Source: Albidovulum marisflavi
GTDB lineage: Bacteria > Pseudomonadota > Alphaproteobacteria > Rhodobacterales > Rhodobacteraceae
Length of the DNA stretch: 64,000 bases
NCBI RefSeq assembly: GCF_025751435.1
Contig: NZ_JAOWKY010000006.1
Span: forward strand, 181,259-245,258
Direction: 5' to 3'
Positions 29,928 to 38,556 of the stretch are shown here, one piece after another. Position 1 is the stretch's first letter. Each line of letters starts with the position of its first letter. Position numbers and translations under genes: made by a program. Below the pieces are notes generated by a model. The model was not told where the DNA came from and searched no databases. It worked only from the letters and a program-made list of their open reading frames with translations.

Positions 29928-31388
29928 ATGGCGCGCAAGGCAGCGATTATCGGAGGTGGGGTTATCGGAGGCGGTTGGGCCGCACGGTTCCTGCTCAATG
30001 GTTGGAGCGTTTCGGTCTTTGACCCGGACCCTGAAGCGGAGCGCAAGATCGGCGAAGTGCTGGCCAACGCCCGCGCCGCGCTGCCGGCGCTGTCGGATGT
30101 GCCGATGCCTGCCGAAGGCAAGCTCAGCTTTGCGGGCAGCATTACCGAGGCCGTGGAAGGCGCTGAATATATTCAGGAATCCGTCTCGGAACGGTTGGAG
30201 TTGAAGCACCGAGTCTTCGCCCAGATCCAACAAGCCAGCCACGGCGTGCCCATCGGATCATCGACCTCGGGGTTCAAGCCGTCGGAACTGCAGGAAAACG
30301 CGGCCGACCCCTCGGTCATCTTCGTCGCGCACCCGTTCAACCCGGTCTACCTGCTGCCTTTGGCCGAGGTTGTGCCAAGCGCGAAGTCCGACGCAAAGGT
30401 AATTGAAAACGCAAAGGAAATCCTGCGCGAAATCGGGATGTTCCCGCTGCATGTCCGCAAGGAGATCGACGCCCACATCGCCGACCGCTTTCTTGAGGCC
30501 GTCTGGCGCGAGGCGCTGTGGCTTGTCAAGGACGGCATCGCCACGACCGAGGAGATCGACGAGGCGATCCGCATGGGCTTCGGCCTGCGTTGGGGGCAGA
30601 TGGGCCTGTTCGAAACCTACCGCATCGCGGGGGGCGAGGCGGGAATGAAGCACTTCCTTGCGCAGTTCGGCCCCTGCCTGAGCTGGCCCTGGACCAAGCT
30701 GATGGACGTGCCGGAGTTCAACGACGAGCTCGTGGACCTGATAGCAGGTCAGTCCGACGCGCAGTCGGGCAAGTATTCCATCCGGGAACTGGAACGCATC
30801 CGCGACCAGAACCTGATCGGCTTCATGCGTGCCCTGAAGGAGCGCAACTGGGGCGCGGGCAAGGTGCTGCTCGAGCATGACGCGCGCAGGCGGGCGGCGT
30901 TTCACGATGAGGTGGCGGCGGTTTCGGACGCGCCGCTGGTCGTGGCCAACATGCAGGTTCTTCCGGGCTGGATCGACTATAACGGCCACATGACCGAGGC
31001 GAAGTATTTGCACGCCGCAACAGAGACTTCGGACGCATTCCTGCGGTTGATTGGGGCGGGCATGGACTATGTCGCAGGCGGACACAGCTACTACACCGCC
31101 GAGACCCATATCATGCATTTGGGCGAAGCGAAGCTCGGCGACCGGCTGACTGGATCCTTCCAGGTTCTGTCCATGGACGAAAAGCGCCTGCACGCCATGA
31201 TCCGCGTCCAGCGCGGCGATACGGTCGTGGCCACGCTGGAACAGATGTTCCTGCATGTGGACATGAAGGCGGGCAAGGCCTGCCCCGCCGCGCCCGAGGT
31301 TCTGGAAAAGCTGAGACCCATTGCCAAGGCGCATGAGGCGCTGCCACGTCCCGAGGCCGCCGGTCGTTTCGTCGGCCAGCGCAAGTGA
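29928..31388 (+). CDS. Carnitine 3-dehydrogenase fused to betainyl-CoA thioesterase
   Basis: This 486-residue fusion has an N-terminal 3-hydroxyacyl-CoA dehydrogenase-like part (about 1-325) with the NAD fold AAIIGGGVIGGGWAARFL, catalytic-region HPFNPVYLLPLAEVV, and LVKDGIATTEEIDEAIRMGFGLRWGQMG, as in L-carnitine dehydrogenases. The C-terminal hotdog thioesterase (about 335-480) starts LPGWIDYNGHMTEAKYL. It would oxidise L-carnitine to 3-dehydrocarnitine and hydrolyse the betainyl-CoA made by the BKACE enzyme to glycine betaine. AAAGGA precedes the ATG. In Pseudomonas these steps are separate CdhA and CdhB proteins. The stop overlaps the SDR start. Confidence 0.93.
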   Translation: MARKAAIIGGGVIGGGWAARFLLNGWSVSVFDPDPEAERKIGEVLANARAALPALSDVPMPAEGKLSFAGSITEAVEGAEYIQESVSERLELKHRVFAQIQQASHGVPIGSSTSGFKPSELQENAADPSVIFVAHPFNPVYLLPLAEVVPSAKSDAKVIENAKEILREIGMFPLHVRKEIDAHIADRFLEAVWREALWLVKDGIATTEEIDEAIRMGFGLRWGQMGLFETYRIAGGEAGMKHFLAQFGPCLSWPWTKLMDVPEFNDELVDLIAGQSDAQSGKYSIRELERIRDQNLIGFMRALKERNWGAGKVLLEHDARRRAAFHDEVAAVSDAPLVVANMQVLPGWIDYNGHMTEAKYLHAATETSDAFLRLIGAGMDYVAGGHSYYTAETHIMHLGEAKLGDRLTGSFQVLSMDEKRLHAMIRVQRGDTVVATLEQMFLHVDMKAGKACPAAPEVLEKLRPIAKAHEALPRPEAAGRFVGQRK

Positions 31389-32146
31389 GCGCGCGTGTCG
31401 TGATCACGGCCGGTGCCTCGGGCATCGGCCTGGCCATGGCAAAGGCATTTCGGGCGCGTGGTGACCGGGTTTGGGTAACCGACGTCGACGCGTCTGCCTT
31501 GTCCGTGGTGCCCCAAGGGATTCTCGCGTCGCGCGTGGATGCCGCGGACGATGGGGAGATGTCTGGGTTTTTCAAGGAAATCAGTGACGTCTGGGGCGGT
31601 ATTGATGTTCTTTGTGCCAATGCCGGGATCAAGGGGCCGACTGCCGCGATCGAGGATATGGATCTGGCCGAGTGGCGCGACTGCCTGGCTGTGAACCTTG
31701 ACGGGGCCATGCTCGCGGCCAAGCACGCGGCCCGCATGATGAAGGCCCAGGGGGCAGGGGTGATGACCTTCACGTCGTCCACGGCGGGTCTTTACGGATT
31801 TCCCTACCGCGCGCCCTATGCAGCGGCAAAATGGGCGGTGATCGGGCTAATGAAGACCGTGGCAATGGAGCTTGGCCCCTTCGGTATCCGCGCCAACGCC
31901 ATCTGCCCGGGATCAGTCAACGGCCCGCGCATCGACCGGGTGTTCGAGGCGGAGGCAGCAGCCAAGGGCATGACGCCCGAGGAGGTTCGCGCTGGCTATG
32001 CAGCCGGCACCGCGCTTGGCCGGCTGTCAGATGCCGAGGATATCGCCAACATGGCGGTCTTTCTTGCCTCGGACGCGGCGCGGATGGTGTCGGGGCAGGT
32101 GATGACGGTCGACGGCTTCACCATCAACCCGGACCCCAAGGTATGA
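31385..32146 (+). CDS. SDR-family oxidoreductase
   Basis: This 253-residue classical short-chain dehydrogenase has TAGASGIGLAMA for NAD(P) binding, NAGIKG, and the catalytic Ser-Tyr-Lys set in FTSSTAGLYGFPYRAPYAAAKWA; ICPGSVNGPRI is the usual post-catalytic loop. It starts at GTG within GTGA, overlapping the stop of the carnitine dehydrogenase gene by 4 bases, so it is part of that operon. Its substrate is unknown; a beta-hydroxy acid such as 3-hydroxybutyrate from the acetoacetate released by BKACE, or a carnitine analogue, are reasonable guesses. Confidence 0.92.
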   Translation: MSARVVITAGASGIGLAMAKAFRARGDRVWVTDVDASALSVVPQGILASRVDAADDGEMSGFFKEISDVWGGIDVLCANAGIKGPTAAIEDMDLAEWRDCLAVNLDGAMLAAKHAARMMKAQGAGVMTFTSSTAGLYGFPYRAPYAAAKWAVIGLMKTVAMELGPFGIRANAICPGSVNGPRIDRVFEAEAAAKGMTPEEVRAGYAAGTALGRLSDAEDIANMAVFLASDAARMVSGQVMTVDGFTINPDPKV

Positions 32147-32152
32147 ATGGTT

Positions 32153-32183
32153 CCCCCGCCCAACTGTTCCAGCCGGGCGGGGG
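32153..32183. terminator. Bidirectional hairpin between SDR and betC
   Basis: A 9-bp G/C stem (CCCCCGCCC / GGGCGGGGG) with a 13-base loop lies between the convergent SDR and betC stops. It has no clear U run, so it is a likely but not certain transcription stop. Confidence 0.5.
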
Positions 32184-32190
32184 TGCCTGC

Positions 32191-33699
32191 CTATTCCCCG
32201 CGGGGGAAGCGCTTGGAGTCCTCAAGGATGTTGAGGTCCATGTGGTTGCGCATGTAGCGCTCCGACGCCTTCTGGAGAGGCTGGTAGTCCCAGGGGAAGT
32301 AGTTGCCGTTGCGCAGCGCCTCGTACACGACCCAGCGGCGGGCCTGGCTTTGACGCACCTCTGCGTCGAAGCGGGCAAGGTCCCAGCGGTCTTCGGACCG
32401 GGCGCGAAGCCTGGCCAGCGTGTCAGCATGGGCCGGGTCCCCGGCAAGGTTCACAAGCTCCTGCGGGTCGGCCACAAGATCGAAGAGCTGGTCGGGGTCC
32501 AAAGCGCAGCGGTTGTACTTCCAGCGCCCGTCGCGCAGCGAAACCAGCGGCGCATAGGACGCCTCGGCCGCGTATTCCATCAGGACCGGCGCGGTGCGTT
32601 CCGCCCCGCCCATCAGCGGCAGCAGGCTTTCTCCGTCGGTCCATGGCTTGACCTCGTCCATGCTGACGCCGGCCAGATCGCAAAGCGTGGGCGTCACGTC
32701 GATCGTGGAAATGGGCGTGTCGACGCGACGCGCTTCGGCGTTGGTGCCAGCGATCATCAGCGGCACGCGGGCGGACCCCTCGAAGAAGTTCATCTTGAAC
32801 CACAGCCCGCGTTCGCCAAGCATGTCGCCATGATCGGACACGAAGAGGATGACCGCCTCCTGTCGCGTGGTCTCGAGCGCCTCGAGGATGCCCGCGATCT
32901 TGTCGTCGAGGTACGAGATGTTGGCGAAATAAGCACGGCGCGACCGGCGGATGTCGTCCTCGGTGATGGTGAAGTTCTTCCAGTCATTGGCGTCGAAGAT
33001 GCGCTTGGAGTGGGCATCGTGCGCCTCGTAGGGCATCGCCGGGACCTCGGGCAGAAGGTGTTCGCAGTCCTCGTACAGATCCCAGTATTTCTTGCGTGCG
33101 ACGTAGGGATCGTGCGGGTGGGTGAAGCTGACGGTCAGGCACCAGGGCCGGTCATCGCCCCCGCGCGCGAGGTCATAGACCTTGCGGGTGGCGTTGTAGG
33201 CGACCTCGTCATCATACTCCATCTGGTTGGTGATCTCGGCAACGCCCGCCCCGGTGACCGAACCCATGTTGTGATACCACCAGTCGATACGCTCGCCCGG
33301 CTTGCGGTAGTCGGGCGTCCAGCCGAAGTCGGCGGGGTAGATGTCGGTTGTCAGGCGTTCTTCGAATCCGTGAAGCTGGTCGGGTCCGACGAAGTGCATC
33401 TTGCCCGACAGGCAGGTCTGATAGCCCGCGCGGCGCAGGTGATGGGCGAAGGTCGGGATGTCCGAGGCGAATTCTGCCGCGTTGTCGTACACGCGCGTGC
33501 GCGAGGGCAGCTGGCCCGACATGAAGGATGCACGCCCCGGTGCGCAAAGGGGCGAGCCGGTGTAGGTGTTGGCGAAGCGGACCGAACGCGCCGCCAGTGC
33601 CTTCAGCGTCGGCGCGTGCAGCCAGTCCGCCGGGCCATCGGGAAACAGCGTCCCGTTCAGCTGGTCGACCATCAGGATCAGGATGTTTGGCTTGGCCAT
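32191..33699 (-). CDS. betC: Choline-sulfatase
   Basis: This 502-residue cytoplasmic sulfatase turns choline-O-sulfate into choline and sulfate. The N-terminus PNILILMVDQLNG gives metal ligands. The formylglycine motif is SPLCAPGRASF (Cys52), and GKMHFVGPDQLHGFEERL and LFVSDHGDMLGERGLWFKMNFFEGSARVPL complete the active site. The C-terminal YEALRNGNYFPWDYQPLQ block is the extra domain typical of BetC choline sulfatases. It is divergent from a LysR regulator of the choline-sulfate type. The choline formed would enter the glycine betaine pathway like the product of the carnitine genes next door. Confidence 0.95.
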   Translation of the reverse strand: MAKPNILILMVDQLNGTLFPDGPADWLHAPTLKALAARSVRFANTYTGSPLCAPGRASFMSGQLPSRTRVYDNAAEFASDIPTFAHHLRRAGYQTCLSGKMHFVGPDQLHGFEERLTTDIYPADFGWTPDYRKPGERIDWWYHNMGSVTGAGVAEITNQMEYDDEVAYNATRKVYDLARGGDDRPWCLTVSFTHPHDPYVARKKYWDLYEDCEHLLPEVPAMPYEAHDAHSKRIFDANDWKNFTITEDDIRRSRRAYFANISYLDDKIAGILEALETTRQEAVILFVSDHGDMLGERGLWFKMNFFEGSARVPLMIAGTNAEARRVDTPISTIDVTPTLCDLAGVSMDEVKPWTDGESLLPLMGGAERTAPVLMEYAAEASYAPLVSLRDGRWKYNRCALDPDQLFDLVADPQELVNLAGDPAHADTLARLRARSEDRWDLARFDAEVRQSQARRWVVYEALRNGNYFPWDYQPLQKASERYMRNHMDLNILEDSKRFPRGE

Positions 33700-33752
33700 G
33701 GTTTTCCTCGGAAGTATCTAGCTTTCCCATTAAAGCAGGATATAGTGCGGTT

Positions 33753-33772
33753 AGAAAAGTCAATGATTTTCT
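33753..33772. promoter_or_regulatory. Candidate LysR operator, AGAAAA-N8-TTTTCT
   Basis: A perfect inverted repeat, AGAAAA/TTTTCT, with an 8-base spacer sits in the A/T-rich 95-base region between betC and the LysR gene, 23 bases before the regulator start. Its size and position fit a LysR-type binding site. Confidence 0.5.
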
Positions 33773-33794
33773 GTAAGTGTCATAAAGGGCATTT

Positions 33795-34712
33795 ATGATG
33801 AAGTTTGACCTGGGAGCCCTTGATGTCGTTGCCGCGGTGGTCCGGAATGGGTCGCTGACGCGGGCAGCGGCGGCATTGGGCATGAGCCAGCCCGCTGTCA
33901 GCTATCAGTTGCGCAAGATCGAAGATGGCTTGAAGTGCACGCTGTTCGACAGGTCATCCGATGGGTGCACCCTGACACAGGCCGGTACGATTCTCTGGCG
34001 CGCGCTGGATCCCGCCCTGGCCGAGATCGAGGCGGCCGTTGATGAAATCGGCGCACTGGGTGGTGCGCGTGCGCTGCGCATCGTCACCGATTTCGCCTTC
34101 GCCGGGTTCTGGCTGATGCCGCGCCTGGGGGAGTTCCGGCTTTCCCAACCCGACTTGCAGGTGCAGATCGTCGCCACGCAGTCACCCGGCATGCCCCGAA
34201 AGGATGAGGTGGCCATTCGGTTCGGTACGGCGGCGGCGATGCCCGCGACGGCGCGCCTGCTGATGCCGGAACGCGTGATGCCTGTCTGTGCGCCCGGCCA
34301 CCCCGCCGCTGTGAACGGGCCGCAAGGGGCCACGCTGATCCACCTTGAGGCGCATGAAGGCGCGCAGTGGATGACCTGGGGCAAGTGGTTCGCTGCGACG
34401 GGGCAGACCTATCGCGCGGGGCCGGGCGACATTCGACTCAACACGTACGATTTCGTCATTCAGGCGGCAGTCCATGGTCAGGGCGTGGCGCTTGGGTGGC
34501 TGCCGCTGATCGCGTCACAGATGGCTGAAGGGACATTGGTGCCGGCAGGAAAGGCCGTCGATCTTGGCGACAGGGGTTACTGGCTGGTCGAGGGGCCTGG
34601 ACAATCGGTTCAGGATTTCGCGGGCTGGCTTTCCAAGGTGCTGCGCCGCTCGGACGACGCATCCCTTGCCGGTCCGAGATCCGGGAACAGCGCCGCGATG
34701 GGGGGCAAATGA
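33795..34712 (+). CDS. LysR-family regulator (choline-sulfate utilisation type)
   Basis: This 305-residue regulator has an N-terminal winged helix (DVVAAVVRNGSLTRAAAALGMSQPAVSYQLRKIE) and a periplasmic-binding-like ligand domain (LRIVTDFAFAGFWLMPRLGEF, later VIQAAVHGQGVALGWLPLI). Both the GcvA-like profile of this domain and the divergent betC gene point to the choline-sulfate regulator group. Two ATG codons are adjacent; the first is used here. Its stop overlaps the CocE/NonD hydrolase start by 4 bases (ATGA), an unusual coupling of regulator and enzyme. Confidence 0.9.
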   Translation: MMKFDLGALDVVAAVVRNGSLTRAAAALGMSQPAVSYQLRKIEDGLKCTLFDRSSDGCTLTQAGTILWRALDPALAEIEAAVDEIGALGGARALRIVTDFAFAGFWLMPRLGEFRLSQPDLQVQIVATQSPGMPRKDEVAIRFGTAAAMPATARLLMPERVMPVCAPGHPAAVNGPQGATLIHLEAHEGAQWMTWGKWFAATGQTYRAGPGDIRLNTYDFVIQAAVHGQGVALGWLPLIASQMAEGTLVPAGKAVDLGDRGYWLVEGPGQSVQDFAGWLSKVLRRSDDASLAGPRSGNSAAMGGK

Positions 34713-36715
34713 AGACGCTTGAGAAGTTTCCGCGCGAGATATTCGAAACCCCGGACATGGGGATCGTGCTGGCCGACGGCTGCCGGTTATCTGCGCGGGT
34801 GTGGATGCCGGTCGATGCGACCGAACATCCGGTTCCGGCGGTGCTGGAGTACATCCCGTATCGCAAGCGCGACATGACCCTTCCGCGCGACGAACTGATG
34901 CACCCCTATTTCGCGGGCCACGGCTACGCCGCCGTGCGGGTCGACATGCGCGGTTGTGGCGACAGCGAAGGGCTGATCGAGGACGAATACACCGAACAGG
35001 AACTGTCGGACGCCTGCGAGGTGATCGCCTGGCTTGCCGCTCAACCCTGGTGCAGCGGCGCGGTCGCCATGATGGGAAAAAGCTGGGGCGGTTTTAACTG
35101 TCTGCAGACCGCGATGCGGCGGCCTCCCGCGCTGAAGGCCGTTGTGACGGTCTGTTCGACCGTGGATCGCTTCGCCGACGACATCCACTACAAGGGTGGA
35201 TGCCTTCTGGGCGAAAACTTCGGCTGGACGGCGCAGATGATGTCCTATGCCTCGCGTCCGCCCGATCCGATGCTGGCGGGAAACTCGTGGCGCGACACCT
35301 GGCTTGAACGGCTTGAGGCCCAGCCGTTCCTCGCGGAACGCTGGTTCCGGCATCAGCGCCGCGACGATTACTGGAAGCACGGCTCGCTGTGCGAGGATTA
35401 CGGATCGGTCACGGCGCCGGTCCTGTCCTTTGGCGGGTGGGCCGACAACTACATGAACACGGTTTCGCACCTGCTCGAACACCTGAAGGTCCCGGTCAAG
35501 GGAATCGTCGGTCCCTGGGTCCACCAGTACCCGCACACCGCGCTGCCCGGTCCCGCGATCGGCTTCCTGCAAGAGGCGCTGCGCTGGTGGGACCGCTGGC
35601 TGAAGGATGTACCGAACGGGGCGGAGGACGATCCTGCCTATCGCGCCTACATGCTGCATTCCGCGCCGCCCGATGCAAATTCGGCATTCCGCTCCGGCCA
35701 CTGGGTGGCCGAGTCGTCGTGGCCGACCGACCGCGTGACACGGCGAATGATGCCGCTGTCGGCGGGCGGCGTGCTGGGCGGGCAGGCGGGGGCGCTGTCG
35801 GTGCCCGTGCGGACACCGCAGCACCTGGGACTTCACGCGGGTGAGTTCTTTCCGATGGGTGGCAACGGCGAGATGCCGGGCGATCAGGCGACCGAGGATG
35901 CGCTGTCGATCTGCTTCGACAGCGCGCCGCTGGAAGCGCCGCTTGACCTTCTGGGGGCTGCGGTCCTTAGACTTCGTGTGTCATCCGACAAACCCCGCGC
36001 CTTTGTCGTGGCCCGGTTGTGCGACGTCGCGCCGGACGGAAGTGCGGTCCGGATCTGCCACGGGATGCTGAACCTGTGCCATCGTGACAGCATGGAGTTT
36101 CCCGGCGACCTTCCGGTCGGGCAAGAGGTGGACGTCGCATTCGCGCTGGACCAGATGGGTTATCGGCTGTCCGAGGGTCACCGTCTGCGGCTGGCTCTGT
36201 CCACGACCTACTGGCCCTTCGTCTGGCCAAGCGCGGAGTCCGCGACGCTGACATTGACGGGCGGGTCGCTGGATCTGCCGGTTCACATGGGTAGCACTGG
36301 CGACGAATGGGCGTTCCCGGAAGCGGAGGCGGCCCCGGGTTGGGCCCACCGGGTGATCCGCCCCGAAGCATACGTCCGCAGGGTTGAGCATGACATCATC
36401 ACCGGCCGCCGCACCCTTGTGATGGAAGCCGACGGAGGCGATTGCGAGAACCTCGATCACGGCTGGACCTTCGGCGACACCGTGCGAGAGCGGTGGAGCA
36501 TAGATCCCGTGGATCCGCTGTCGGCGCGCCTGGAAATAGAATGGGAACAAAGACTTGCGCGTGGCGCGGATTGGTCGGCGCGAACCGAAATCAGCGCCCG
36601 AATGACCGCCGGGCATGAGGTGTTTCATCTAAGCGCCACGCTGCGCGCCTGGGAGGGGACCCAGGAAGTGTTTCACCGGGATTTCAACGCCGAGATCCCG
36701 CGTGATCATGTATGA
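34709..36715 (+). CDS. CocE/NonD-family hydrolase
   Basis: This 668-residue alpha/beta hydrolase of the X-Pro dipeptidyl-peptidase/cocaine esterase type has a first domain (about 1-290) that holds the nucleophile Ser125 in MMGKSWGGFN, oxyanion segment YRKRDMTLPRDE and VDMRGCGDSEG; the acid is probably in FGGWADNY and the histidine in GPWVHQYPH. A C-terminal jelly-roll (about 340-560) and an extra C-terminal domain follow. It has no signal peptide, so it acts in the cytoplasm, on esters or amides brought in by a transporter. Its start overlaps the LysR stop and the binding-protein gene follows 99 bases later, so an ester of choline or carnitine is a reasonable but unproven substrate. Confidence 0.9.
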   Translation: MKTLEKFPREIFETPDMGIVLADGCRLSARVWMPVDATEHPVPAVLEYIPYRKRDMTLPRDELMHPYFAGHGYAAVRVDMRGCGDSEGLIEDEYTEQELSDACEVIAWLAAQPWCSGAVAMMGKSWGGFNCLQTAMRRPPALKAVVTVCSTVDRFADDIHYKGGCLLGENFGWTAQMMSYASRPPDPMLAGNSWRDTWLERLEAQPFLAERWFRHQRRDDYWKHGSLCEDYGSVTAPVLSFGGWADNYMNTVSHLLEHLKVPVKGIVGPWVHQYPHTALPGPAIGFLQEALRWWDRWLKDVPNGAEDDPAYRAYMLHSAPPDANSAFRSGHWVAESSWPTDRVTRRMMPLSAGGVLGGQAGALSVPVRTPQHLGLHAGEFFPMGGNGEMPGDQATEDALSICFDSAPLEAPLDLLGAAVLRLRVSSDKPRAFVVARLCDVAPDGSAVRICHGMLNLCHRDSMEFPGDLPVGQEVDVAFALDQMGYRLSEGHRLRLALSTTYWPFVWPSAESATLTLTGGSLDLPVHMGSTGDEWAFPEAEAAPGWAHRVIRPEAYVRRVEHDIITGRRTLVMEADGGDCENLDHGWTFGDTVRERWSIDPVDPLSARLEIEWEQRLARGADWSARTEISARMTAGHEVFHLSATLRAWEGTQEVFHRDFNAEIPRDHV

Positions 36716-36772
36716 ACGAGTGGCGCGGTGCAGGATCGGAATTTTTTGTTTGACCCGAACGCCTGAGCCGAC

Positions 36773-36789
36773 ATTATTGACTCAACAAT
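36773..36789. promoter_or_regulatory. Candidate operator before the transporter operon
   Basis: ATTATTGA-C-TCAACAAT is a 17-base near-perfect palindrome (7 of 8 arm positions) 26 bases before the first binding-protein start. The overlapping 10-mer CAACAATCAA recurs in reverse orientation upstream of the second binding-protein gene (38490-38499), suggesting a shared regulator site. Confidence 0.45.
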
Positions 36790-36814
36790 CAACAAAACCT
36801 CTAGGGAGAAGAGA

Positions 36815-38401
36815 ATGAAAGACGAACTCGCCATCCTGCTCGACCGCTTGGACGCAATGGGGATCACCCGTCGCGGCTTCATGGGTCGCGCTGCGGCCTT
36901 CGGCGTCGCGACCGCTCTGGGCACGACAGCCATGGGCGGCGCTGCCTTCGCGCAGGAACCCAAGCGCGGCGGCATCCTCAAGATGGGCCTATACGGCGGT
37001 GAGACCACCGATACGCTTGATCCGGGTCTGGCCGACAGCCCGGTGCCGTTCTCGATCAACCGCCAGTGGGGCGACACGGTCGTGAACGTGACCGCCGACG
37101 GGCAGATCGAACCCGCCCTGGCCGAAAGCTATTCCGTCAGCGACGATGGCAAGGTCTGGACCTTCGCGATCCGTCAGGGCGTCAAGTTCCACGACGGCTC
37201 AGACATGACGGCCGAGGATGTTGCGGCCACCTTCCGCCGCCACTCCGATGAAAACTCCAAGTCCGGCGCGCTTGGCATCATGCAGGGCATCGCCAGCATC
37301 GAGGTCGACGGCCAGAATGTCGTGCTGACGATGGACACGGGCAACGCCGACCTTCCCTACCTCCTGTCCGACTACCACCTGCTGATCCAGCCCGGCGGCG
37401 GCGTCGACAACCCGACCGCAGCCATCGGGACGGGCCCCTACAAGGTCGTGTCGGCGGAGCCGGGCGTCCGCTACGTGTTCGAGCGGAACGCAGACGACTG
37501 GAACCAGGACCGCGGCTACTATGACGGCGTCGAGATCATCGTGATCAACGATTCGACGGCACGGACGGCGGCGCTTCAGTCCGGCCAGGTCCACATGATC
37601 AACCGGATCGACCCGAAGGTGGCGAAGCTGCTGTCGCGCGCGCCGGGCGTGAATGTCACCAACGTCTCGGGCCGCGGGCACTATGTGTTCATCATGCACA
37701 CGAACACCGCGCCCTTCGACAACAAGGACCTGCGCAATGCTCTGAAATGGGCGATCAACCGTCAGGAACTGGTCGACAAGATCCTTGACGGGTTCGGCGG
37801 CGTCGGTAACGACATCCCGATCAACGCGGCCTATCCGCTGTTCGACGACAGCCTTGAGCAGCGCGAGTACAACCCCGAGAAGGCGGCAGCACTTTACAAG
37901 TCGTCGGGACATGACGGCAGCCCGATCGAGCTTCTGGTGGCCGATGGCGCCTTCCCCGGCGCGGTCGACGCCGCGCAGCTGTTCCAGCAGACAGCCCAGG
38001 CCGCGGGCATCCCGCTTGAGGTGAAGCGCGTGCCGGACGACGGCTACTGGTCGGACGTCTGGAACGTCAAGCCCTTCTGCGCATCGTATTGGGGTGGGCG
38101 TCCGGTGCAGGACCAGATGTATTCGACGGCCTACCTGTCGACCGCAGACTGGAACGACACCAAGTTCAACAACCCGGAGTTCGACGCACTGCTGCTTGAG
38201 GCACGCGCCGAGACAGATACCGCCAAGCGCAAGGAGATCTACTCCAAGATGGCGCAGATCCTGTGGGAAGAAGGCGGCCTGATCTGTCCGATGTTCAACG
38301 ACTTCATCGACGCGCATGGCGATGCCATCGCGGGTTGGCAGGAAGATCCGAACTACGAGATGATGGGTGGTTGGGCTTCGCAGAAGACCTGGTTTGCCTG
38401 A
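36815..38401 (+). CDS. ABC transporter substrate-binding protein, oligopeptide type (paralogue 1)
   Basis: This 528-residue periplasmic binding protein of the SBP_bac_5 (DppA/OppA) family has a leader with twin arginines and a hydrophobic run, ITRRGFMGRAAAFGVA, ending AFA, so Tat export is likely. KMGLYGGETTDTLDPGL starts the mature fold; WTFAIRQGVKFHDGSDMTAEDV is the family core. The pocket-side segment DDGYWSDVWNVKPFCASYWGGRPVQDQM is shared with paralogue 2. AGGGAGAAGAG precedes the ATG. It aligns without gaps to the next gene and has the same length, showing tandem duplication. Confidence 0.93.
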   Translation: MKDELAILLDRLDAMGITRRGFMGRAAAFGVATALGTTAMGGAAFAQEPKRGGILKMGLYGGETTDTLDPGLADSPVPFSINRQWGDTVVNVTADGQIEPALAESYSVSDDGKVWTFAIRQGVKFHDGSDMTAEDVAATFRRHSDENSKSGALGIMQGIASIEVDGQNVVLTMDTGNADLPYLLSDYHLLIQPGGGVDNPTAAIGTGPYKVVSAEPGVRYVFERNADDWNQDRGYYDGVEIIVINDSTARTAALQSGQVHMINRIDPKVAKLLSRAPGVNVTNVSGRGHYVFIMHTNTAPFDNKDLRNALKWAINRQELVDKILDGFGGVGNDIPINAAYPLFDDSLEQREYNPEKAAALYKSSGHDGSPIELLVADGAFPGAVDAAQLFQQTAQAAGIPLEVKRVPDDGYWSDVWNVKPFCASYWGGRPVQDQMYSTAYLSTADWNDTKFNNPEFDALLLEARAETDTAKRKEIYSKMAQILWEEGGLICPMFNDFIDAHGDAIAGWQEDPNYEMMGGWASQKTWFA

Positions 38402-38418
38402 TAGCGCGACGTGATCTT

Positions 38419-38446
38419 GTCGCCCGGCCTTGCGGGGCCGGGCGAC
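38419..38446 (+). other. Hairpin after binding-protein gene 1
   Basis: A perfect 11-bp stem (GTCGCCCGGCC / GGCCGGGCGAC) with a 6-base loop lies 17 bases after the stop. T-rich sequence begins 11 bases further on, so it may stabilise the upstream message or terminate part of the transcripts. Such hairpins often raise binding-protein levels over permeases. Confidence 0.65.
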
Positions 38447-38556
38447 GCCCTGGGTGTATTTTTTGTTTCGCCCGGGCTGCGCATTTTGTTTGATTGTTGC
38501 AAGTCGCTCGTTACCCAATACGAACCAGAACAAGAACCTGACCAGGGGAGGTCCGC

